NCBI RefSeq assembly: GCF_029873635.1
Contig: NC_080422.1
Coordinates: 2,336,001 to 2,400,000, forward strand
Length of the DNA: 64,000 nt
Direction: 5' to 3'
Origin: Malania oleifera
Lineage: Eukaryota > Streptophyta > Magnoliopsida > Santalales > Ximeniaceae
A program made the translations under genes and the position numbers. Shown piece by piece: positions 59,916-64,000 of this stretch. Position 1 is the first letter of the stretch. Every line of letters starts with the position of its first letter. The notes under the pieces are model-generated. The model ran no database searches. It had not been told where the DNA came from and saw only the letters and a program-made list of their open reading frames with translations.

Positions 59916-60972
59916 TCTTGTGTTTATTTTATATATTGTGGTATTTATATTTTAGTTTATTGTTATGTTTATATTATTCTTATGTTTATTTTATATATTG
60001 TGGTCCTTATATTTTAGTTTATTATTATGTTCATCTTTAGTATTAGCCTATTAGGTGTAGTTTATTAGGTTTATATTTATTATTATGTTTATACTATTCT
60101 TATTGTGGTATTTATATTTTAGTTTATCGTTATGTTTATATTATTCTTAAGTTTATCTTATATATTGTGGTATTTAGTATTTTAGTTGATTATCATGTTT
60201 ATATATTATTATGTTTATCTTTATTATTATGTGTAGTTTATTATGTTTACCTTTATTATTATGTATTGTGATAGTTTAGTTTATATTTATTCTTATGCAT
60301 TGTGGTATTTTAGTATTTTAGTCTATTATTATATTTATCTTTATTTAAAAAATTCCTTTGAAAAATCCTGAAAGTTTGTTTTAAAAAAATGTTAAAGATG
60401 GCTTGAAAAACTCTATAAAGATTTTGAAAAAACCTGGGAATGTTTAAAAAAAAAATATACCTTTAGATGATTTTCTTGATTTTTGTGTGGGTGTGTCCCT
60501 ATGATTATAAAAATGGCAATGGATATTTCAAACCTCACCTGTATTAGCTTTGAGGGAGGGTTTTTTAACGAGATCCCCTCTTTTGGGGGTGTTATTAGAC
60601 ATTCCTAAATCACACCTTGTTTTGATTATATTCTAGAAATTGTGTATATTTGTTTGTTTATTTAAAAATGAGTGAATTAAAAGGCTATTAAAATTCAATT
60701 TAAGGATAATTCTTAGTTAATTAGGTATCATTCCTAGAACGGGTGCGTAGGGGGTGCGAATACCTTCCCCTAGCATAACCGAACTCCTGATCCCAATCCT
60801 GGTATATGCAAACCAATACTATTCTTAATTTGAGTAGTAATAAGCTGTTCTAACTGCACCAAGAAAAATAGGTTAGTGGCGACTCCAAATTCCAAATTTT
60901 TTCCAAAAATCAAACCCTTATTTTTATTTCCCTCGCCTCTCGGGGCACCTCGCTCCCGGGGCGTCGCGATAG
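59690..60972 (+). repeat. Tat/Ogre-like 3' LTR, 5'-truncated (T3)
   Basis: Its sequence from about 59,765 parallels 55,320-56,640: the TTATTATTATGTTTAT region, GAAAGTTTGTTTTAAAAAAA, CCCTATGATTATAAAAA, AGGGGGTGCGAATACC and GGTTAGTGGCGACTCCAAAT. It closes with CCCGGGGCGTCGCGAT. The U3 start TGTAGACAC is absent. Fossil. Confidence 0.65.
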
Positions 60973-60974
60973 AA

Positions 60975-61870
60975 AGTACAAAAAAAGAGCATAAGAGAAT
61001 GTCCTTAGAATAAAAACAAAAAAGAAGGACAATATCAAAACAACACACCCACTAGTCACACTTAAGTCAGAAAAGGCAATCTTTTAAAACAAGAAGCAGC
61101 AAGAGCTTGCAGTGAAGCCAAGTACTAAATCCTATCCCAAAGCATAAAGAAAGACATCTTCTTTCTTCTAAATATACATCCATTCCACTTGACCAAATCC
61201 CCCATAACACAGGGAAAAAAACCCACATCTCCACAATGCTGCACCATCTCTATTCCACCGAAAACCTTTATAAAAAAAAAAATAGCCAATAGATCCTCAA
61301 CCGACTTTGCATGCATCCAATTCTCTCCAAGAAGTTTAGATAAATTATTCCATACCCTCCATGAAAAGGAACATGAAAGAACAAAACAAAGAGAAATTCT
61401 AAGCTATTGTGTCATAAAGAACAAACAACCGGATATAAAGCCTTAAAAGGCATAACCTGCAACAGATTGTTAGTGTCAACTGTCAACTCTATTAAGAACA
61501 ACTAAGCAAAAAAATGGCTTAATCTTACAAGAGGCTTTGGTCTTCCAAATAATACAGTGAAGTGGCAAAGACACGATTGTATGGGTCAAATACTCAACAA
61601 GAAAATTGCAAAGCATGCTCCCCTGAAGAATCAAGGACCCATACTTGATAGTCCACCCTTGAAGAAGGACGACTATCCTCCAACAAACATGATAAATAGG
61701 TGAGCCCCAAGGCCCCCAACACGCATTCATCCCCATTAGAAATGAAGAGCAAATAAATAGGATCGTTATGCAAAGAGCATCAAACCTTTTCTTACTAGCT
61801 GACTCCAAAATATTCTAGGTCTACTCCAATAACCCTATCCCTCCTACAACCTCTAACATCAACTAAATCA
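60975..61870 (-). mobile_element. LINE remnant: ORF2 zinc-finger end
   Basis: On the minus strand: SLPLHCIIWKTKASCKIKPFFCLVVLNRVDS (WKxKxPxKxKxFxWL pattern), then after frame changes WRVWNNL-like, NWMHAKSVEDLLA, and GAALWRCG/FSLCYGG, ending with DVFL-LWDR. This is the C-terminal zinc-binding and tail region of plant L1-type ORF2. The frame changes several times, and an unreadable portion lies between about 61,440 and 61,500. The remaining stretch to 60,975 is probably its 3' untranslated part. It lies between the Tat-like LTR and the MED10 pseudogene. Confidence 0.7.
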
Positions 61871-62039
61871 CTTTTTTTTCAAAGTGTGTTACTTTCTATG
61901 CTGCAGAGGCCCAATGCAGCTTAATCACACTAATTTTTATACAATAAAAAAATATATAGAATTACATCATTGATTAGAAAATATGATTCAAAAATCTATC
62001 CCACATCACACATAAGTGTGCCAGTTTAGTATAACTTAC

Positions 62040-63449
62040 AGCAGCAGAAGTAGCACGTATTTATTTGTATGATTCCACCTCATCAAGAAATGCCTGTTCA
62101 ACTTCCTCCAAGAGATGCTTCCATATAGTCTGTAGAGAACAAAATGCAGTGAGTAATTCTTCTCATACTTAAAGAGCATCACATTGAAAATAAATAAAGT
62201 AAAACATAAAATATCATATTTGGAGAATCAACATGTTAAATTTAGTACCTTGTCATGCATCAAGAGATTTCCTAATTTTCTAGCCTGAAAATATACCATG
62301 TTTATCATCTTGTAAACAAATATAGTTCAGATTCTTTCTGAAACCAATAACCAATCATGTGAAAACATTTGGCTAAAAAATGAATGAAAAAGGATGCAAA
62401 AAATATATAAAATATATTGCTTCAAATATTAAGTAATATTTCACAAAGATTCTATCATGTCTGGAAGACAAATTGTGAAATGAACTTCCGTTGAATTGAA
62501 TCACACATTGCTAAAAGGCTGACATAAATTTCAAAGGCATAACCAAGTGCTAGAAGATTAATGATAGAAAAACAGAGTATTTATCTGAATCATAACTCAT
62601 TGCTGGAAGTCAAGAATGAATTAGGAAAGCATGACTGAGATTTAAAAAAAAAAAATCTTTCTCTGGTCCTACAGCTCTCTCAAACCTCAATCTTCATCAC
62701 GTCCACTCAATACGGAATCTCTTCTTATTTAACTAAACAGTTCAACAAGTAACAGCAGAGGAGAGACAGCAAAAGAGTGTAGATCCTAAAAATTATGTAA
62801 TAATATTGCGAATAAGGGTGAGAAGTAACTTGAATGCATCAGTTTTACCCATGGTGATCTGATATTTGGCAATGCAGCTACGTATAATATCCCTCGTGAA
62901 TCCATCCGGATTCTTTCTAATCGTCGATCAAACTAATTATACAATTACACATTAATTATTAGAAAATAAAGAGGAAAATTAAAGAAGGCTGTACTTTCTT
63001 ACAGAATCCGTACCCCTAAGAACCTCCATTGGAACCAGAATACTGCACTTCTCGGACACTTTCATCTTATAGTCAAACTCCAGGACGAGAGAGTTCCTGC
63101 AAAACAGAATCAAAGCCCTAAAATGCCTAAATAACGAGTCCAATCGGAGAAGAAAGTGTAATAAGGGTGATAAGAAACGTAGAGAAAGAGAGAGAAACAA
63201 ACGTTGGAGGAGAGGGAGTTGAGATGCGACGTTGAAGGAAGAAAAGGTGAGGTGGAGTTGGTGGAGGAGAGCCAGCATCTTCTAAATGGATCCGATGACG
63301 TTGTTCAGGTTTTGCTTTTGATTGTCGGCAGCGGTTGCTGCTGCAACTACCATGGCTACAGGTCGTTGTTCTCGTGGAATACCCCGTTCCTGCCACTCCC
63401 GGTGGTGGCCGTCGTCGCTGCCGGTACATTCGGCGATTGACGTTTCCAT
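62040..63449 (-). pseudogene. MED10: MED10 (Mediator subunit 10) pseudogene, intron-containing
   Basis: Four exon remnants are on the minus strand. Exon 1 (about 63,200-63,449) reads NLNNVIGSI, stop (TAG at 63,282-63,284), KMLALLHQLHLTFSSFNVASQLPLLQ. Exon 2 (about 63,016-63,096) reads NSLVLEFDYKMKVSEKC and SILVPMEVL. Exon 3 (62,830-62,932) has LIDD, a TAG (62,917-62,919), a one-base shift, then NPDGFTRDIIRSCIAKYQIT and MGKTDAFK. Exon 4 (62,040-62,129) reads KHLLEEVEQAFLDEVESYK, TAA (62,061-62,063), IRATSAA and a GTAAGT donor. MED10 lies in the middle module of Mediator, which links activators to RNA polymerase II in the nucleus. Introns are kept, so it arose by DNA duplication and not by retroposition. 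The last exon is missing and a LINE remnant lies there instead. Confidence 0.88.
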
Positions 63450-63634
63450 CTTTTTGTTTCTGCGCATCGGACACTCAAGACTCCCTGCGAGTTGGCATAA
63501 CGCATTCCTTCGAAGTTCAAATTTGCACGAAGGGGTATTGTAGTCATTTGAAAACCTAATTATATTGAAATTCTTCTTTTACACTAATAATGAGTAGTCT
63601 CTAAACACATTTGTTGGGGATTAAAGGCAATAGG
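63450..63634. other. 5' flank of MED10 pseudogene
   Basis: No feature is recognised. It may keep part of the original promoter or leader. Confidence 0.3.
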
Positions 63635-64000
63635 TCACATGACTAAAAAAGTTAACACGTAAGAAGGAGTATCAGGGGTTCAATTTCAGGTACATACACT
63701 TACAGAATTAGTGGTACCTGTGAATGGTGATAATTTACACTATAAACCAGCTGGGACTGTGAATGGTGAAAGTTCGTTCTGTGAGCCAGCAGAAACTGTA
63801 GATGGTGAGAGTTTTTTATGAGTTAGCGGGGATCATGAATGGTAATGGAGATGTGTTCCGAAGGTCGGGTCAGCCGAACGCCCAACTAATGCACGGAAGC
63901 CATGTCTACATTCCGAATTTTACCTGATCAGCGAGACCTAAGTGAAGGATATTAATCCGTAAGTTTGGTACCACACAAGGAGGTCCGAAAAGGCTTGTTG
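63635..64000 (+). mobile_element. SINE-like unit with internal 39-bp tandem repeat
   Basis: A B-box-like GGGGTTCAATTTCAGG follows an A-box-like stretch. From about 63,719 to 63,845 an approximately 39-base unit (CTGTGAATGGTGAAAGTTCG, then GAGCCAGCAG) is repeated three to four times. The end of the window, TACCACACAAGGAGGTCCGA, matches the GCCACACCGGGAGATCCAAA part of the SINE at 36,828. The 3' end lies outside the window. Confidence 0.45.

Noticed and set aside
62252-62287. Possible extra exon (ARKLGNLLMHDK) in the MED10 pseudogene
   Set aside because: It has AG and GT borders, but known MED10 proteins go directly from TDAFK to the KHLLEE segment, so this is intron sequence with chance splice-like sites.

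Overview
This is a stretch of plant nuclear DNA, from an angiosperm and most likely a eudicot. It is AT-rich, full of CT/GA, TA and GT microsatellites, and carries plant-type LTR retrotransposons, LINEs, tRNA-derived SINEs and small MITE-like elements. Only two host loci are recognisable: a MIR166 microRNA hairpin (minus strand, about 28,085-28,275) and a decayed, still intron-containing copy of Mediator subunit MED10 (minus strand, 62,040-63,449). I found no intact host protein-coding gene.

Bases 1-23,053 are a three-level nest of LTR retrotransposons. The outer element A (716-23,048, plus strand) is a Tekay/Del-type Ty3/gypsy chromovirus with about 2.1-2.2 kb LTRs, a tRNA-iMet primer site, a polypurine tract and a 5-bp duplication (CCATC) at both ends. 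A second Tekay-type element B (3,956-16,926, minus strand) sits in the gag region of A. A 5'-truncated SIRE-like Ty1/copia element C (8,687-13,557, plus strand) lies inside B. LTR divergence judged by eye on sampled stretches (about 9% in A, about 2.4% in B) agrees with this order. The left edge also holds ends of two further LTRs.

Bases 23,054-44,200 are mostly non-coding. They hold the MIR166 locus with its probable promoter side, at least five copies of one MITE-like family, several SINEs, two hAT-type MITE candidates, a small GC-rich patch with short tandem repeats (about 30,880-31,180), and simple repeats.

Bases 44,200-61,870 are a second retroelement cluster: a LINE remnant split by a solo copia LTR (duplication ACCCT), two Tat/Ogre-like Ty3/gypsy 3' ends facing each other in opposite orientation, a further solo copia LTR inside one Tat-like LTR (duplication AATTT), large tandem arrays in the Tat-like 3' untranslated regions, and another LINE 3' end. 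The MED10 pseudogene follows, then a SINE-like unit with an internal 39-bp tandem repeat that runs off the window.

A pattern crossing the families is that LTRs of both Ty3 and Ty1 elements carry clusters of short palindromic or half-palindromic motifs centred on GTCGAC or a derivative, just upstream of a TATA box. All LTR elements here are treated as fossils; none looks complete.
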